The notes under the pieces are model-generated. The model was not told the origin of the DNA. It ran no database searches and worked only from the letters and a program-made list of their open reading frames with translations. A DNA stretch of 64,000 nt from Streptomyces narbonensis (GTDB taxonomy: Bacteria; Actinomycetota; Actinomycetes; Streptomycetales; Streptomycetaceae): assembly GCF_014649015.1 (NCBI RefSeq), contig NZ_BMSF01000001.1, forward strand, positions 1 to 64,000, given 5' to 3'. Position numbers and translations under genes: made by a program. Shown here piece by piece: positions 8,782-19,072 of this stretch. Within the stretch, counting starts at the first letter, position 1; each line of letters begins with the position of its first letter.

Positions 8782-10636
8782 CTCCCGACAGGGACGTGCG
8801 GGGCGGGGCGGGAGCACGCGGGCGATGGTGCTGGCCGCGTGCGGCGGGCTCGTCGTCACCGGGTGCGCGACGATGCCCGACAGCGGTGAGGTGGAGACGG
8901 TGAAGGGGGCGAACCTCGGCGACTCGCAGGTGCGGGTCTATGCCGTCGCCCCCCGGGAGAGCGCCGGACCGGACGAGATCGTCGACGGCTTCCTGGAGGC
9001 CATGACCAGCGATGACCCCGGTTTCGCCACCGCCAAGAAGTACCTGACGGACCAGGCCGCGAAGGCCTGGAAGCCGGAGCAGAGCATCACCGTGCTCACC
9101 ACCGCGCCCGACCGTGAGCAGGCCGACCGCAACGCCCACCCGGACAACCAGGGCCGTGCCTACCCGCTCTCCGGCCGCAGGATCGCGACGGTGGACGCCC
9201 GCCGCGCCTACGAGCCGCAGAGCCCCGCCCCGTACGTCCAGTCGATCCACGTCGTGCAGCAGCCTTCCGCGGACGGCAAGAGCAAGGAATGGCGCATCGA
9301 CAGCCTTCCGTCCGGTCTGGTGCTCGGCGAGGCCGATTTCCTGCGCAACTACCGGTCGGTCAACAAGTACTACTTCGCCTCCGGGGAGGACTGGCTCGTG
9401 GCCGACCCGGTCTACATCCGGCAGCGGCAGGACCCGGTCACCCGGATGGACCCGGTGACGCAGACCGTCAAGGCACTGCTCGAAGGGCCGACGAACTGGC
9501 TGAAGCCGGCTGTCGACTCGCAGTTCCCCTCCGGCACGGAGCTGAAAGCGGGCGTCACCTCGCTGGGGACGGACGACCAGTCCACGCTGAAGGTGCCGCT
9601 CAACGCCAAGGCCGAGCTGGTGGGCGGCGAGGCGTGCAGGCGGATGGCGGCGCAGCTGCTCTTCACGATGGGCGACCTGACCTCCGTACGCGTCGAGCAG
9701 GTCGAGCTCCTGAAGCCGAACGGGCAGTCGCTGTGCCGCCTGGGCAAGGGGGAGGCGGCGGAGTTCGCGGCGGTCCGCAACACCGTGCCGCAGGAGAACC
9801 CGTACTTCCTCGACGAGCACGGCAAGCTGAGGATGCTGGCGGTCCAGGGCAAGGAGACCGAGGACCCGACGCCGGTGCCGGGGCCGTTCGGCAGCGGTAC
9901 GACCCCGCTGACCTCGGTCGCCGTGGACCGTGGTGAGACCAGGGCCGCCGGGGTCGGGTCGGGCGGACGCGATCTGTTCGTCTCCCCGATCACGACGGAG
10001 CAGGACCCGCTGCCTGCGGTGCTGTCGAGCAAGGCGGTCCGTCCCGCGGACCGGCTCTCCGCGCCGAGCTGGGACGGTCGGGGCGACCTCTGGGTCGCCG
10101 ACCGCAACCCCGCCGCCGCGCACCTGTGGATGGTGCCGGACGGCTCCGGCGAACCCGTCGAGGTCCGTACGCCGTGGCTGGTGGAGGGCACGCGCGTGGA
10201 GGCCCTGCGGGTCTCGGCGGACGGCGTGCGGATCGCCCTGCTGGTCAAGCAGGGGGAGCGCACGACCTTGCAGATCGGCCGGATCGAGCGGCAGAAGGCC
10301 GGGGCGGAGCCCGCGGTGTCGGTCGTCGACCTGCAGCCGGCCGCGCCGCGCATGGAGTCGGTCACGGCCGTCTCCTGGGCCGGACCGAGCCGGCTGGTCG
10401 TCGTCGGCAAGGAGGCGGGCGGCGTCCAGCAGATCCGCTACCTCCAGACGGACGGCTCGACCTCGGCGAGCTCGGTGCTCCCCGGTCTGAACGGGGTGAC
10501 CTCGGTCGCCGCGCCGAACGGCGACGGGGCGCCGGTGGTCGCGAACTCCGGCAACGACGGCATCGTCCGGCTGGCGCCGGGCACGAACTGGCAGTCGGTG
10601 GTCAAGGCCGGCGCTTCGGCGGTCTACCCCGGGTAG
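8771..10636 (+). CDS. lpqB: MtrAB-associated lipoprotein LpqB
   Basis: A 621-residue lipoprotein. I chose the GTG at 8771: it overlaps the mtrB stop by 11 nt and has GGGAGGA 8 nt upstream. The signal peptide ends in the lipobox VVTGC (Cys32), so the mature protein is anchored outside the membrane. A GerMN-like domain occupies roughly residues 200-340 and a beta-propeller-like LpqB C-terminal domain the rest. Known LpqB proteins interact with the extracellular part of MtrB and damp or tune its signalling. The three-gene overlap indicates a single transcript. Confidence 0.96.
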   Translation: MGADSRQGRAGRGGSTRAMVLAACGGLVVTGCATMPDSGEVETVKGANLGDSQVRVYAVAPRESAGPDEIVDGFLEAMTSDDPGFATAKKYLTDQAAKAWKPEQSITVLTTAPDREQADRNAHPDNQGRAYPLSGRRIATVDARRAYEPQSPAPYVQSIHVVQQPSADGKSKEWRIDSLPSGLVLGEADFLRNYRSVNKYYFASGEDWLVADPVYIRQRQDPVTRMDPVTQTVKALLEGPTNWLKPAVDSQFPSGTELKAGVTSLGTDDQSTLKVPLNAKAELVGGEACRRMAAQLLFTMGDLTSVRVEQVELLKPNGQSLCRLGKGEAAEFAAVRNTVPQENPYFLDEHGKLRMLAVQGKETEDPTPVPGPFGSGTTPLTSVAVDRGETRAAGVGSGGRDLFVSPITTEQDPLPAVLSSKAVRPADRLSAPSWDGRGDLWVADRNPAAAHLWMVPDGSGEPVEVRTPWLVEGTRVEALRVSADGVRIALLVKQGERTTLQIGRIERQKAGAEPAVSVVDLQPAAPRMESVTAVSWAGPSRLVVVGKEAGGVQQIRYLQTDGSTSASSVLPGLNGVTSVAAPNGDGAPVVANSGNDGIVRLAPGTNWQSVVKAGASAVYPG

Positions 10637-10826
10637 CGAGCGGGAGAATCGCCCGGCCGGGGTACGACCTGACGGACTCGGGGTGCCCCGCCGGTGCTCG
10701 GCCGGGTTTCCGGTGCGGGGCCGGCGCGCCTCGGTCCGGAACCGGACGCCGGCCCCCTGGGGGCGGCGGGCGGACCGGTTTTCCACAGGGGTGGTCCGCG
10801 GCGGCGGGAGCGCGCACAGTGGAGTC

Positions 10827-11642
10827 ATGCGGGGGTGGTGGCGCGAGATCGCCGGACTGGTGCTGCCGGTGGCCTGCGGAGGCTGCGGCAGGCCGCGCAC
10901 CGTCCTGTGCCCGGGATGCGCGGGCGAGCTGACCGGCTCCGGACCCCGCAGGGTGTGGCCCCTGCCCGAGCCCGCGGGGCTGCCGGCTGTCCATGCCGTC
11001 GCGCCCTACGGCGACGCCGTACGGGAACTCCTCCTCGCTCACAAGGAGCGTGGGGCGCTGACGCTCGCCGGACCCCTGGGCGGCGCGCTCGCCGCCGCCG
11101 TGACGGCCGCTGCCGGGCCCGCCAAGGGCCCCGCCTCCTCACCCTTGCTCCTCGTACCCATGCCCTCCTCACGGCGCTCCGTGCGGGCACGTGGCCACGA
11201 TCCGACGCGACGGATCGCGCTGGCGGCGGCCGCCCGGCTGCGGCGCGCGGGACGGGACGCTCGGGTCGTGCCCGTCCTGCGTCAGCGGCGGCACGTGGCG
11301 GACCAGGCGGGTCTCGGAGCGAGCGGACGGCTGGCGAACCTCTCGGGGGCGCTGGAGGTCGTGCCGGGCGGCGCACGCCTGCTCGGGACCGGAAGGGTGG
11401 TTCTCGTGGACGATCTGATGACGACGGGCGCCTCGCTCGCGGAGGCGGCGCGCGCACTCGGAGCCGTACACCGACCGTTCATTCCTGGATTACCTCAGGC
11501 AATGACCGAGAGATCGCAGGAGAGTTCCGCACAGCACGCATTCGAACAGCGGCAGGCGGCTGTGATCGCATCCTCTCCCGCTTCGTTCGAAATAAACCGG
11601 AACTCGCCAGGAACTTGGATCGTTGCAGGTGGTGAGAGGTGA
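10827..11642 (+). CDS. ComF-family phosphoribosyltransferase
   Basis: 271 residues. An N-terminal zinc-ribbon-like set (CGGCGRPRTVLCPGC) precedes a PRTase type I domain with the PRPP loop VVLVDDLMTTGASL. ComF proteins are linked to DNA uptake in competent bacteria, but in Streptomyces the role is unknown. CACAGT at 10815-10820 lies 6 nt before the ATG with TTCCAC 18 nt upstream of it, so the mRNA may be leaderless. After the PRPP loop the protein carries a ~30-residue Gln/Ser-rich segment before a conserved-looking end (SFEINRNSPGTWIVAG). This 3' part is visibly less G+C-rich than the rest. Confidence 0.85.
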   Translation: MRGWWREIAGLVLPVACGGCGRPRTVLCPGCAGELTGSGPRRVWPLPEPAGLPAVHAVAPYGDAVRELLLAHKERGALTLAGPLGGALAAAVTAAAGPAKGPASSPLLLVPMPSSRRSVRARGHDPTRRIALAAAARLRRAGRDARVVPVLRQRRHVADQAGLGASGRLANLSGALEVVPGGARLLGTGRVVLVDDLMTTGASLAEAARALGAVHRPFIPGLPQAMTERSQESSAQHAFEQRQAAVIASSPASFEINRNSPGTWIVAGGER

Positions 11643-11936
11643 GAGCACCCGATCGGAGCTATGTCTCGGTAGCGGGTGCCGACACCCGTCCGAAGGGGCT
11701 ATGTTCGGTTGTGAGGAATGGCGAATGCCACTGCCTCGCCGAATACATGGTTGCGCCTACAGGACAGGAGTTCAGGGCGAATTAACCTCGAGTCGATGGG
11801 GTGGGGATCTTGTCGACTGGGGAGGAGGAGGTGAAAGTCGCCAAGTCCGAGCTCCGGTAACCACCGGAGTCTGGTGCAAAGGGAGATGCCCTGCGGCCAA
11901 GGAGCCGACCAGGGCGATCCGGGAACGGAGTTCTGC
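11643..11936 (+). promoter_or_regulatory. Long lower-GC leader of hpf
   Basis: 294 nt between comF and hpf, clearly more A+T-rich than its surroundings, continuing the low-GC end of comF. It contains a CGGGTGCCGACACCCG hairpin (about 11675-11690) and CTCCGG-taacca-CCGGAG (11852-11869) 68 nt before the hpf start. No open frame is convincing. It probably holds the hpf promoters and a structured 5' UTR; I cannot assign individual promoters. Confidence 0.5.
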
Positions 11937-12617
11937 GTGGACATCGTCGTCAAGGGCCGCAAGACCGAGGTGCCCGAGCGGTTCCGCAAGCACGTGGCCG
12001 AGAAGCTGAAGCTGGAGAAGATCCAGAAGCTCGACGGCAAGGTGATCAGCCTCGACGTCGAGGTGTCCAAGGAGCACAACCCGCGGCAGGCCGACCGGTC
12101 CGACCGCGTGGAGATCACCCTCCACTCCCGAGGCCCGGTGATCCGGGCCGAAGCTGCGGCAGGCGACCCGTACGCAGCCCTCGACCTCGCCAGCGACAAG
12201 CTGGAGGCCCGGCTGCGGAAGCAGCACGACAAGCGATACACCCGCCGTGGCAACGGCAGGCTGTCGGCAGCGGAGGTCGGGGACGTGGTGCCCGGCGCCG
12301 CCCAGCTCAACGGAGACGGCCAGCTGGTCGCCGACGAGTCCGAAAAGGTGCCCACCACGATGATGGGCTCGATCGAGGTCCAGGGCGAAGGCCCGCTGGT
12401 GGTGCGTGAGAAGACCCACCGGGCCGCCCCCATGACGCTCGACCAGGCGCTCTACGAGATGGAGCTGGTCGGCCACGACTTCTATTTGTTCGTCGACTCG
12501 GACAACAAGCAGCCGAGCGTCGTCTACCGGCGACACGCGTACGACTACGGCGTCATCCACCTGGAGAGCGACCCGCTCGCCGAGGGCGGCGGCGCCGGCG
12601 GTGCGCTCGGCGGCTGA
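11937..12617 (+). CDS. hpf: Long-form ribosome hibernation promoting factor
   Basis: 226 residues from GTG 11937 (CGGAG 7 nt upstream); the frame is open further up but only this start gives the family N-terminus MDIVVKGRKTEVPERF. The S30AE domain (~1-105) binds the 30S mRNA channel. After a variable linker, the C-terminal domain (~155-220, ALYEMELVGHDFYLFVD and YDYGVIHLE) mediates dimerisation. Together these are the long HPF that forms inactive 100S ribosomes in dormant or starved cells. It is monocistronic with a long leader, consistent with complex stress and developmental control. Confidence 0.97.
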   Translation: MDIVVKGRKTEVPERFRKHVAEKLKLEKIQKLDGKVISLDVEVSKEHNPRQADRSDRVEITLHSRGPVIRAEAAAGDPYAALDLASDKLEARLRKQHDKRYTRRGNGRLSAAEVGDVVPGAAQLNGDGQLVADESEKVPTTMMGSIEVQGEGPLVVREKTHRAAPMTLDQALYEMELVGHDFYLFVDSDNKQPSVVYRRHAYDYGVIHLESDPLAEGGGAGGALGG

Positions 12618-12832
12618 CGGCCCGCCACCGCACCACCCACAAACACCTCAGGTGTCCCTCACGGTGCCCCTGGAGCGCGGTTCGCGCCCCCAGGGGCACC
12701 CCCGTGCGCCCATGGGTAACCCCGCGCGCCGCCGGGGCATGAAATCATGTCGTGCACGCCAACCGGTGCTCGTCGAGCAGCGGTTGGAGGACCGGAAACG
12801 AATTCAGGCCACGGCCTTCAGGGGGAGGAACG

Positions 12833-13600
12833 ATGGCGGACAGCTTCGGGCCGGTGCTCAGGGGGCGTGAGCCCTTTGGGGCAGTCACTCCGGAGAGCGC
12901 GCCGGACGGATCGGATTCGGACAGCGCCGACTGCCGCAAGGAACCCATCCGGGTCCTTGTCGTGGACGACCACGCCCTCTTCCGTCGAGGTCTGGAGATC
13001 GTCCTCGCCCAGGAGGAGGACATCCAGGTCGTCGGCGAGGCCGGTGACGGGGCCGAGGCGGTCGACAAGGCCGCCGATCTGCTGCCGGACATCGTCCTGA
13101 TGGACGTGCGGATGCCCCGGCGCGGCGGCATCGAGGCGTGCACCTCCATCAAGGAAGTGGCCCCCAGCGCGAAGATCATCATGCTGACGATCAGCGACGA
13201 GGAGGCCGACCTCTACGACGCGATCAAGGCCGGGGCGACCGGCTACCTCCTCAAGGAGATCTCCACCGACGAGGTCGCCACGGCGATCCGCGCGGTCGCC
13301 GACGGGCAGTCGCAGATCAGCCCGTCGATGGCTTCCAAACTCCTCACCGAGTTCAAGTCGATGATCCAGCGCACCGACGAACGCAGGCTCGTGCCCGCGC
13401 CCCGGCTGACGGACCGTGAGCTGGAGGTCCTCAAGCTCGTCGCGACCGGCATGAACAACCGGGACATCGCCAAGGAGCTCTTCATCTCCGAGAACACGGT
13501 GAAGAACCACGTGCGGAACATCCTGGAGAAGCTCCAGCTCCACTCCCGCATGGAGGCCGTGGTCTACGCGATGCGGGAGAAGATCCTCGAGATCCGCTGA
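12833..13600 (+). CDS. Orphan NarL/FixJ-type response regulator
   Basis: 255 residues; ATG 12833 follows GGGGGAGGAACG. A 38-residue acidic, disordered N-terminal extension precedes the receiver (about 39-155). The receiver has acidic residues D45-D46, phospho-site D91 (IVLMDVRMP) and K in GYLLKEI. The LuxR HTH occupies about 185-250 (RELEVLKLVATGMNNRDIA). No kinase gene lies beside it, so it is an orphan regulator. Neighbours are hpf upstream and a converging YcaQ-like gene, so there is no operon evidence for a target. The extension could be an added regulatory element or a misplaced start, but the ribosome site supports it. Confidence 0.9.
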   Translation: MADSFGPVLRGREPFGAVTPESAPDGSDSDSADCRKEPIRVLVVDDHALFRRGLEIVLAQEEDIQVVGEAGDGAEAVDKAADLLPDIVLMDVRMPRRGGIEACTSIKEVAPSAKIIMLTISDEEADLYDAIKAGATGYLLKEISTDEVATAIRAVADGQSQISPSMASKLLTEFKSMIQRTDERRLVPAPRLTDRELEVLKLVATGMNNRDIAKELFISENTVKNHVRNILEKLQLHSRMEAVVYAMREKILEIR

Positions 13601-13637
13601 GGTGCCCTGAGATCCACCGGGTCGCGCGCCCCCGGGC

Positions 13638-14807
13638 TCAGTCCAGGGCGCGCACCAGCTCCGGGGCGAGCTCCGGGAGGTTCATCCGCTCCGGGACCAC
13701 GGAGACCGCGTCGCAGCCGACCCACTCGGCCGCCTCGCGCAGCGCCCGCGCCACTGCCGGGACGGCCTTGGGGCCGTCCAGGGTGACCTGCCGGGCGACC
13801 AGCGTGCCGCCCTCGCGCGCCGGGTCCACCCGGCCGACCAGCCGGCCGCCGGACAGGACCGGCATCGCGAAGTAGCCGTGCACCCGCTTCGGCTTCGGCA
13901 CGTACGCCTCCAGGCGGTGCGTGAAACCGAAGATCCGCTCCGTACGCGCCCGCTCCCAGATCAGCGAGTCGAAGGGCGAGAGCAGAGTCGTCCGGTGCCG
14001 GCCGCGCGGCTCGGAGGCCAGCGCCGCCGGGTCCGCCCACGCGGGCTTCCCCCAGCCCGCCACCGTGACCGGCACGAGCCCCGAGGACTCGACCACCGCG
14101 TCGAACTGCTCGCCCTTGATGCGGTGGTAGTCGGCGATGTCCGCGCGCGTGCCCACGCCCAGCGCCTCGCCCGCCTGCCGCACCAGGCGACGCACGCACT
14201 CGGCGTCGTCGAGCTCGTCATGGAGCAGCGCCTGCGGGACCGCCCGCTCCGCCAGGTCGTAGACCCGCTTCCAGCCGCGCCGCTCGACCACCACGACCTC
14301 GCCGTGCATCAGCGCCCGCTCGACGGCGATCTTCCCGTCGGACCAGTCCCACCACTCGCCCTTGTTCTTCGCGCCGCCCAGCTCCGTCGCGGTCTGAGGG
14401 CCCTCGGCCCGCAGCTGGTCGATCACCTTGTCGTACGCCCCGGCCGACAGCTCGTGGTGCCAGTGGGGGCGGTCACGGTAGGCGCGGCGGCGGAAGGCGA
14501 AGTGCGGCCACTCCTCGATCGGCAGCACGCACGCGGCGTGCGACCAGTACTCGAAGGCGTGCGCCTCGGTCCAGTAGGCGTCCTCGACCGTCGTACGGCC
14601 GACGGCGCCCAGGCGTGCGTACGGGATGAGCTCGTGGGAGCGGGCCAGGACGGAGATCGTGTCGAGCTGGACCTGACCGAGTGCGCGCAGCACGCCGCGG
14701 ACCCCGGACCTGCGGTCGGGCGCCCCCAGGAACCCCTGGGCGCGCAGGGCGATCCGGCGGGCTTCGTCGGCGGAGAGTTCGGCGGCGGGGCGCGGCGCAG
14801 TCGTCAT
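13638..14807 (-). CDS. YcaQ/AlkX-like winged-helix DNA glycosylase family protein
   Basis: 389 residues from ATG 14807. The N-terminal winged-helix part includes LGQVQLDTISVLARSHELIPY, in which Q47-L-D49 matches the QxD catalytic motif of the YcaQ/AlkX family. These enzymes unhook interstrand crosslinks and remove bulky N7 adducts from DNA. Streptomyces members can act as self-resistance glycosylases for DNA-alkylating metabolites, but no such cluster is present here, so a general repair role is more likely. A further winged-helix element lies near RADIADYHRIKGEQ. Confidence 0.85.
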   Translation of the reverse strand: MTTAPRPAAELSADEARRIALRAQGFLGAPDRRSGVRGVLRALGQVQLDTISVLARSHELIPYARLGAVGRTTVEDAYWTEAHAFEYWSHAACVLPIEEWPHFAFRRRAYRDRPHWHHELSAGAYDKVIDQLRAEGPQTATELGGAKNKGEWWDWSDGKIAVERALMHGEVVVVERRGWKRVYDLAERAVPQALLHDELDDAECVRRLVRQAGEALGVGTRADIADYHRIKGEQFDAVVESSGLVPVTVAGWGKPAWADPAALASEPRGRHRTTLLSPFDSLIWERARTERIFGFTHRLEAYVPKPKRVHGYFAMPVLSGGRLVGRVDPAREGGTLVARQVTLDGPKAVPAVARALREAAEWVGCDAVSVVPERMNLPELAPELVRALD

Positions 14808-14837
14808 GGAACGCACCCTAGGGCCCGGCACCGACAG

Positions 14838-15425
14838 TCAGGCCTGGGCGGGCTGTTCGCGGGCCGGGAGGTACGGCAGCGGGCTCGGCAGCCCGAAGTC
14901 GGAGGGGAGCAGGGAGCCGACCCAGCAGTCGCGGAGCGTGCCCTTGTTGACGAGGCCGGCGCGCTGGACGCCCTCCACGGTGAAGCCGACGCGCTCGGCC
15001 ACCGCGCGCGACCCGGTGTTGCCCACCTCCGCGCGCCAGATGAGACGGGTGCAGCCGAGTCCCGTGAACGCCCAGTGGGCCATGGCCCGGACGGCCTCCG
15101 TCATGTAGCCGTGGCCCCGGTGGTCCCTGTGCAGCCAGAAGCCGACCTCCCAGATGCCCGAGTCGCGGCTGTGCAGCCCGATCGCGGCGAGCAGGGGGCC
15201 GCCGGCCAGCGGTTCGACGGCCAGGGGGTACTCCGAGTCCTCGCGCCAGCCGTCGGGCACCAGGCGGTTCAGGAAGAAGTCCGCGTCCTGCCGCGTGTAC
15301 GGGTCGGGGACGACCGTCCAGCGCCGGATGTCCGGGTCCTGGCAGCTTTCGTACACCGCGTCGGCATCGCCGGGGACGAAGTTCCGCAGGCGCAGTCGGT
15401 CGGTGGTGAGGGTGATCGGCTCCAT
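14838..15425 (-). CDS. GNAT-family acetyltransferase (RimJ/RimL type)
   Basis: 195 residues from ATG 15425. It starts with the RimJ-like [12 protein letters not shown], then [12 protein letters not shown], the beta-4 strand region [19 protein letters not shown] (acetyl-CoA-binding R/Q-x-x-G-x-G/A site as HRGHGY), and [15 protein letters not shown]. The acceptor is unknown. It is transcribed divergently from secA and lies 30 nt upstream of the YcaQ-like gene in the same direction, so the two may share a transcript. Confidence 0.88.
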   Translation of the reverse strand: MEPITLTTDRLRLRNFVPGDADAVYESCQDPDIRRWTVVPDPYTRQDADFFLNRLVPDGWREDSEYPLAVEPLAGGPLLAAIGLHSRDSGIWEVGFWLHRDHRGHGYMTEAVRAMAHWAFTGLGCTRLIWRAEVGNTGSRAVAERVGFTVEGVQRAGLVNKGTLRDCWVGSLLPSDFGLPSPLPYLPAREQPAQA

Positions 15426-15664
15426 GCCTGGATTGTGGTGAGCCGCCCGACCGGAAGCGAACACTTTTCGGGTGGGGCGGCACCTTCCGCCCACCTCGTG
15501 CGTTCTCTTTGCGGGTGGCCTCGCGGCTCGGGCACTGCGGGCCTCCCTTCGCGAGGGCGGTCTCGCTTACGATGGCCGTTGCGGTGGGGACCACCTGCCG
15601 TGCCCGCGCTCGCGTCGATCACAAGACCCAGTGCCAGGCCCGACCGGCAAGGAGACCAGCCTCA
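15426..15664. other. Divergent promoter region of secA
   Basis: 239 nt between the GNAT gene and secA. TACGAT near 15570 is a plausible -10 for secA, leaving about 85 nt of leader. No ORF or strong hairpin is evident. Confidence 0.4.
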
Positions 15665-18472
15665 GTGTCCGTCTTCAACAAGCTCATGCGTGCAGGCGAA
15701 GGCAAGATCCTGCGCAAACTGCACCGCATCGCGGACCAGGTCAACTCCATCGAAGAGGACTTCGTCAACCTCTCCGACGCCGAGTTGCGGGCGCTCACGG
15801 ATGAGTACAAGCAGCGGTACGCCGACGGCGAGACCCTCGACGACCTCATGCCGGAAGCGTTCGCGACGGTCCGCGAGGCGGCCAAGCGCGTCCTCGGGCA
15901 GCGCCACTACGACGTACAGCTCATGGGTGGCGCCGCGCTCCACCTCGGCTACGTCGCCGAGATGAAGACCGGTGAGGGCAAGACCCTCGTCGGCACCCTC
16001 CCGGCCTACCTCAACGCGCTCTCCGGCAAGGGCGTGCACCTGATCACGGTGAACGACTACCTGGCCGAGCGCGACTCCGAGCTCATGGGCCGCGTCCACC
16101 GGTTCCTGGGACTCCAGGTCGGCTGCATCCTCGCCAACATGACCCCGGCCCAGCGTCGTGAGCAGTACGCCTGCGACATCACGTACGGCACGAACAACGA
16201 GTTCGGCTTCGACTACCTCCGCGACAACATGGCGTGGTCCCAGGACGAGCTCGTCCAGCGCGGCCACAACTTCGCCTGTGTCGACGAGGTCGACTCGATC
16301 CTCGTCGACGAGGCCCGTACGCCGCTGATCATCTCCGGCCCGGCCGACCAGGCCACCAAGTGGTACGGCGACTTCGCCAAGCTGGTCACCCGCCTCTCCA
16401 AGGGCGAGCCCGGCAACCCGCTCAAGGGCATCGAGGAGACCGGCGACTACGAGGTCGACGAGAAGAAGCGCACCGTCGCCATCCACGAGGCGGGCGTCGC
16501 CAAGGTCGAGGACTGGCTGGGCATCGACAACCTCTACGAGTCGGTGAACACCCCGCTCGTCGGTTACCTGAACAACGCCATCAAGGCGAAGGAACTGTTC
16601 AAGAAGGACAAGGACTACGTCGTCATGGACGGCGAAGTCATGATCGTCGACGAGCACACCGGCCGTATCCTCGCCGGCCGCCGCTACAACGAGGGCATGC
16701 ACCAGGCGATCGAGGCGAAGGAAGGGGTGGCGATCAAGGACGAGAACCAGACCCTCGCCACGATCACCCTGCAGAACTTCTTCCTCCTGTACTCGAAGCT
16801 CTCCGGCATGACCGGTACGGCCATGACCGAGGCCGCCGAGTTCCACCAGATCTACAAGCTGGGCGTCGTCCCGATCCCCACGAACAGGCCGATGATCCGC
16901 AAGGACCAGTCCGACCTGATCTACCGGACCGAGATCGCCAAGTTCGCCGCCGTCGTCGACGACATCGCGGAGAAGCACGAGAAGGGTCAGCCGATCCTCG
17001 TCGGCACGACCTCCGTCGAGAAGTCGGAGTACCTCTCGCAGCAGCTCTCCAAGCGCGGAGTGCAGCACGAGGTCCTCAACGCCAAGCACCACGACCGCGA
17101 GGCCAGCATCGTCGCCCAGGCCGGCCGCCGCGGCGCCGTCACGGTCGCCACGAACATGGCCGGTCGCGGTACGGACATCAAGCTCGGCGGCAACCCGGAC
17201 GACCTCGCCGAGGCCGAGCTGCGCCAGGCCGGTCTCGACCCGGTCGACCACGTCGAGGAGTGGGCCGCGGCCCTTCCCGGCGCCCTGGAGCGCGCCGGGA
17301 AGGCCGTCAAGGCGGAGTTCGAGGAGGTCAAGGAGCTCGGCGGGCTGTACGTCCTCGGCACCGAGCGCCACGAGTCGCGCCGTATCGACAACCAGCTGCG
17401 CGGTCGTTCCGGCCGTCAGGGCGACCCCGGCGAGTCCCGCTTCTACCTGTCGCTCGGCGACGACCTGATGCGCCTGTTCAAGGCGCAGATGGTCGAGCGC
17501 GTCATGGCCATGGCCAACGTGCCGGACGACGTGCCGATCGAGAACAAGATGGTCACCCGCGCCATCGCCTCCGCGCAGTCGCAGGTCGAGACGCAGAACT
17601 TCGAGACGCGTAAGAACGTCCTGAAGTACGACGACGTCCTCAACCGGCAGCGCCAGGTCATCTACGGCGAGCGCCGCCGCGTCCTGGAGGGCGAGGACCT
17701 GCACGAGCAGATCCAGCACTTCATGGACGACACGATCGACGACTACATCCGCCAGGAGACCGCCGAGGGCTTCGCGGAGGAGTGGGACCTCGACCGTCTG
17801 TGGAACGCCTTCAAGCAGCTCTACCCGGTGAAGGTCACCGTCGAGGAGCTGGAGGACGCGGCCGGGGACCGGGCCGGCATCACCGCCGAGTTCATCGCCA
17901 GCTCCGTCAAGGACGACATCCACGAGCAGTACGACGCGCGCGAGAAGCAGCTCGGCTCGGAGATCATGCGTGAGCTGGAGCGGCGCGTGGTCCTGTCGGT
18001 CCTGGACCGCAAGTGGCGCGAGCACCTCTACGAGATGGACTACCTCCAGGAGGGCATCGGCCTGCGCGCCATGGCGCAGAAGGACCCGCTGGTCGAGTAC
18101 CAGCGCGAGGGCTTCGACATGTTCACCGCCATGATGGAGGGCATCAAGGAGGAGTCCGTCGGCTACCTGTTCAACCTGGAGGTCCAGGTCGAGCAGCAGG
18201 TCGAGGAGGTCCCGGTGCAGCCGAGCGCTCCCTCGCTCGACAAGACGGACGCCGTCCCCGCGGGGAACGGGCGCCCGGAGATCCGCGCCAAGGGGCTGGA
18301 CGCGCCGCAGCGGCCGGACCGGCTGCACTTCTCGGCACCGACCGTCGACGGCGACGGCGGGGTCGTCGAGGGCGACTTCGAGTCCGGTGACGACTCCGGC
18401 GACGGGATGACGCGGGCGGAGCGTCGCAAGGCGCAGAAGAACGCGAGCGGCGGGCGTCGTCGCAAGAAGTGA
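15665..18472 (+). CDS. secA: Preprotein translocase ATPase SecA
   Basis: 935 residues from GTG 15665, with AAGGAGA about 10 nt upstream. Nucleotide-binding fold 1 has Walker A MKTGEGKT (~100-107) and the DEVD box (~206-209). The cross-linking, helical-scaffold and two-helix-finger regions follow, with [16 protein letters not shown] in fold 2 and the [15 protein letters not shown] motif. The C-terminus is acidic then basic ([10 protein letters not shown] ... GRRRKK) and lacks the Cys-rich zinc/SecB-binding motif, as is common in actinobacterial SecA1. It drives Sec-dependent export through SecYEG. Confidence 0.99.
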   Translation: MSVFNKLMRAGEGKILRKLHRIADQVNSIEEDFVNLSDAELRALTDEYKQRYADGETLDDLMPEAFATVREAAKRVLGQRHYDVQLMGGAALHLGYVAEMKTGEGKTLVGTLPAYLNALSGKGVHLITVNDYLAERDSELMGRVHRFLGLQVGCILANMTPAQRREQYACDITYGTNNEFGFDYLRDNMAWSQDELVQRGHNFACVDEVDSILVDEARTPLIISGPADQATKWYGDFAKLVTRLSKGEPGNPLKGIEETGDYEVDEKKRTVAIHEAGVAKVEDWLGIDNLYESVNTPLVGYLNNAIKAKELFKKDKDYVVMDGEVMIVDEHTGRILAGRRYNEGMHQAIEAKEGVAIKDENQTLATITLQNFFLLYSKLSGMTGTAMTEAAEFHQIYKLGVVPIPTNRPMIRKDQSDLIYRTEIAKFAAVVDDIAEKHEKGQPILVGTTSVEKSEYLSQQLSKRGVQHEVLNAKHHDREASIVAQAGRRGAVTVATNMAGRGTDIKLGGNPDDLAEAELRQAGLDPVDHVEEWAAALPGALERAGKAVKAEFEEVKELGGLYVLGTERHESRRIDNQLRGRSGRQGDPGESRFYLSLGDDLMRLFKAQMVERVMAMANVPDDVPIENKMVTRAIASAQSQVETQNFETRKNVLKYDDVLNRQRQVIYGERRRVLEGEDLHEQIQHFMDDTIDDYIRQETAEGFAEEWDLDRLWNAFKQLYPVKVTVEELEDAAGDRAGITAEFIASSVKDDIHEQYDAREKQLGSEIMRELERRVVLSVLDRKWREHLYEMDYLQEGIGLRAMAQKDPLVEYQREGFDMFTAMMEGIKEESVGYLFNLEVQVEQQVEEVPVQPSAPSLDKTDAVPAGNGRPEIRAKGLDAPQRPDRLHFSAPTVDGDGGVVEGDFESGDDSGDGMTRAERRKAQKNASGGRRRKK

Positions 18473-18549
18473 CGCGTCGGGTGTCGTGGCGGTCGCGGTG
18501 ACGCGCTGGTCGTGTCCGTGGCCGCCGTGATGCGGTGGTCGTGGTGAGT

Positions 18550-18584
18550 GAAGGGGTCGGTACCCGATGGGTGCCGGCCCCTTC
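18550..18584. terminator. Bidirectional terminator, secA / Rv3235-like gene
   Basis: GAAGGGGTCGGTACCC, a GAT loop and GGGTGCCGGCCCCTTC form a 16-bp stem with two wobble/mismatch positions. It lies between the convergent secA and Rv3235-like genes, 78 nt past the secA stop. Confidence 0.85.
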
Positions 18585-18585
18585 G

Positions 18586-19053
18586 TCATGGGTGCCGGGC
18601 GGCCACGCCGAGTCCGTCGAGCTCCACGGCGGCGCAGCGCCAGCGCTGGTCGGCGCCGAGCTCCAGGCGGAACGCCATGGCCCGGACGCGGCGGCCGGTG
18701 GCGATGCTCGCGAAGGCCTCCATGGCCGTGCGGTGCCGGTCCAGCTGTACGGAGCAGCGGCGCAGGACCGGGCGGGGGCCGAGCGACCGCAAGGGCGTCG
18801 CCGGCGCGAGGTGGACGAGCTGCTCGTACGCCTCGCCGACGGTGTGGCCGAGCATCCAGTGGACCGGCCGCTCCCCGCTGAGCACCGCGAGCAGGCGCTC
18901 CGCGAAGACGGTGTGCGGGGGGAGCGTGCGGGGCGGTGCCGGGGTCCGGGGGTGGGCGCCCGCGCTGCCGCGAGGCCTCGTACCGGCGGGGCCGACGGGG
19001 GCGGTGCGGGGGCGTGGGGTGCGCGGGCGGGTGGTGGCCGTGTAGCTGTCCAT
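18586..19053 (-). CDS. Rv3235-family protein (DUF6459)
   Basis: 155 residues. The first ~50 are Arg/Pro-rich and disordered. The rest is a compact cone-like domain with VFAERLLAVLSGERPVHWML and AFASIATGRRVRAMAFRLEL. It resembles the actinobacterial Rv3235 family, which sits near secA1 in mycobacteria as well; the function is unknown. No signal peptide or membrane segment is visible. Three GTnAC-like pentamers lie just upstream of its start, suggesting control by MtrA or GlnR. Confidence 0.75.
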   Translation of the reverse strand: MDSYTATTRPRTPRPRTAPVGPAGTRPRGSAGAHPRTPAPPRTLPPHTVFAERLLAVLSGERPVHWMLGHTVGEAYEQLVHLAPATPLRSLGPRPVLRRCSVQLDRHRTAMEAFASIATGRRVRAMAFRLELGADQRWRCAAVELDGLGVAARHP

Positions 19054-19072
19054 GGTGAGCCCCTGTCGTTGC

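Noticed and set aside
18173..18472. Truncated or frameshifted SecA lacking its zinc motif
   Set aside because: The frame is intact, and absence of the Cys-rich C-terminus is normal for actinobacterial SecA1.
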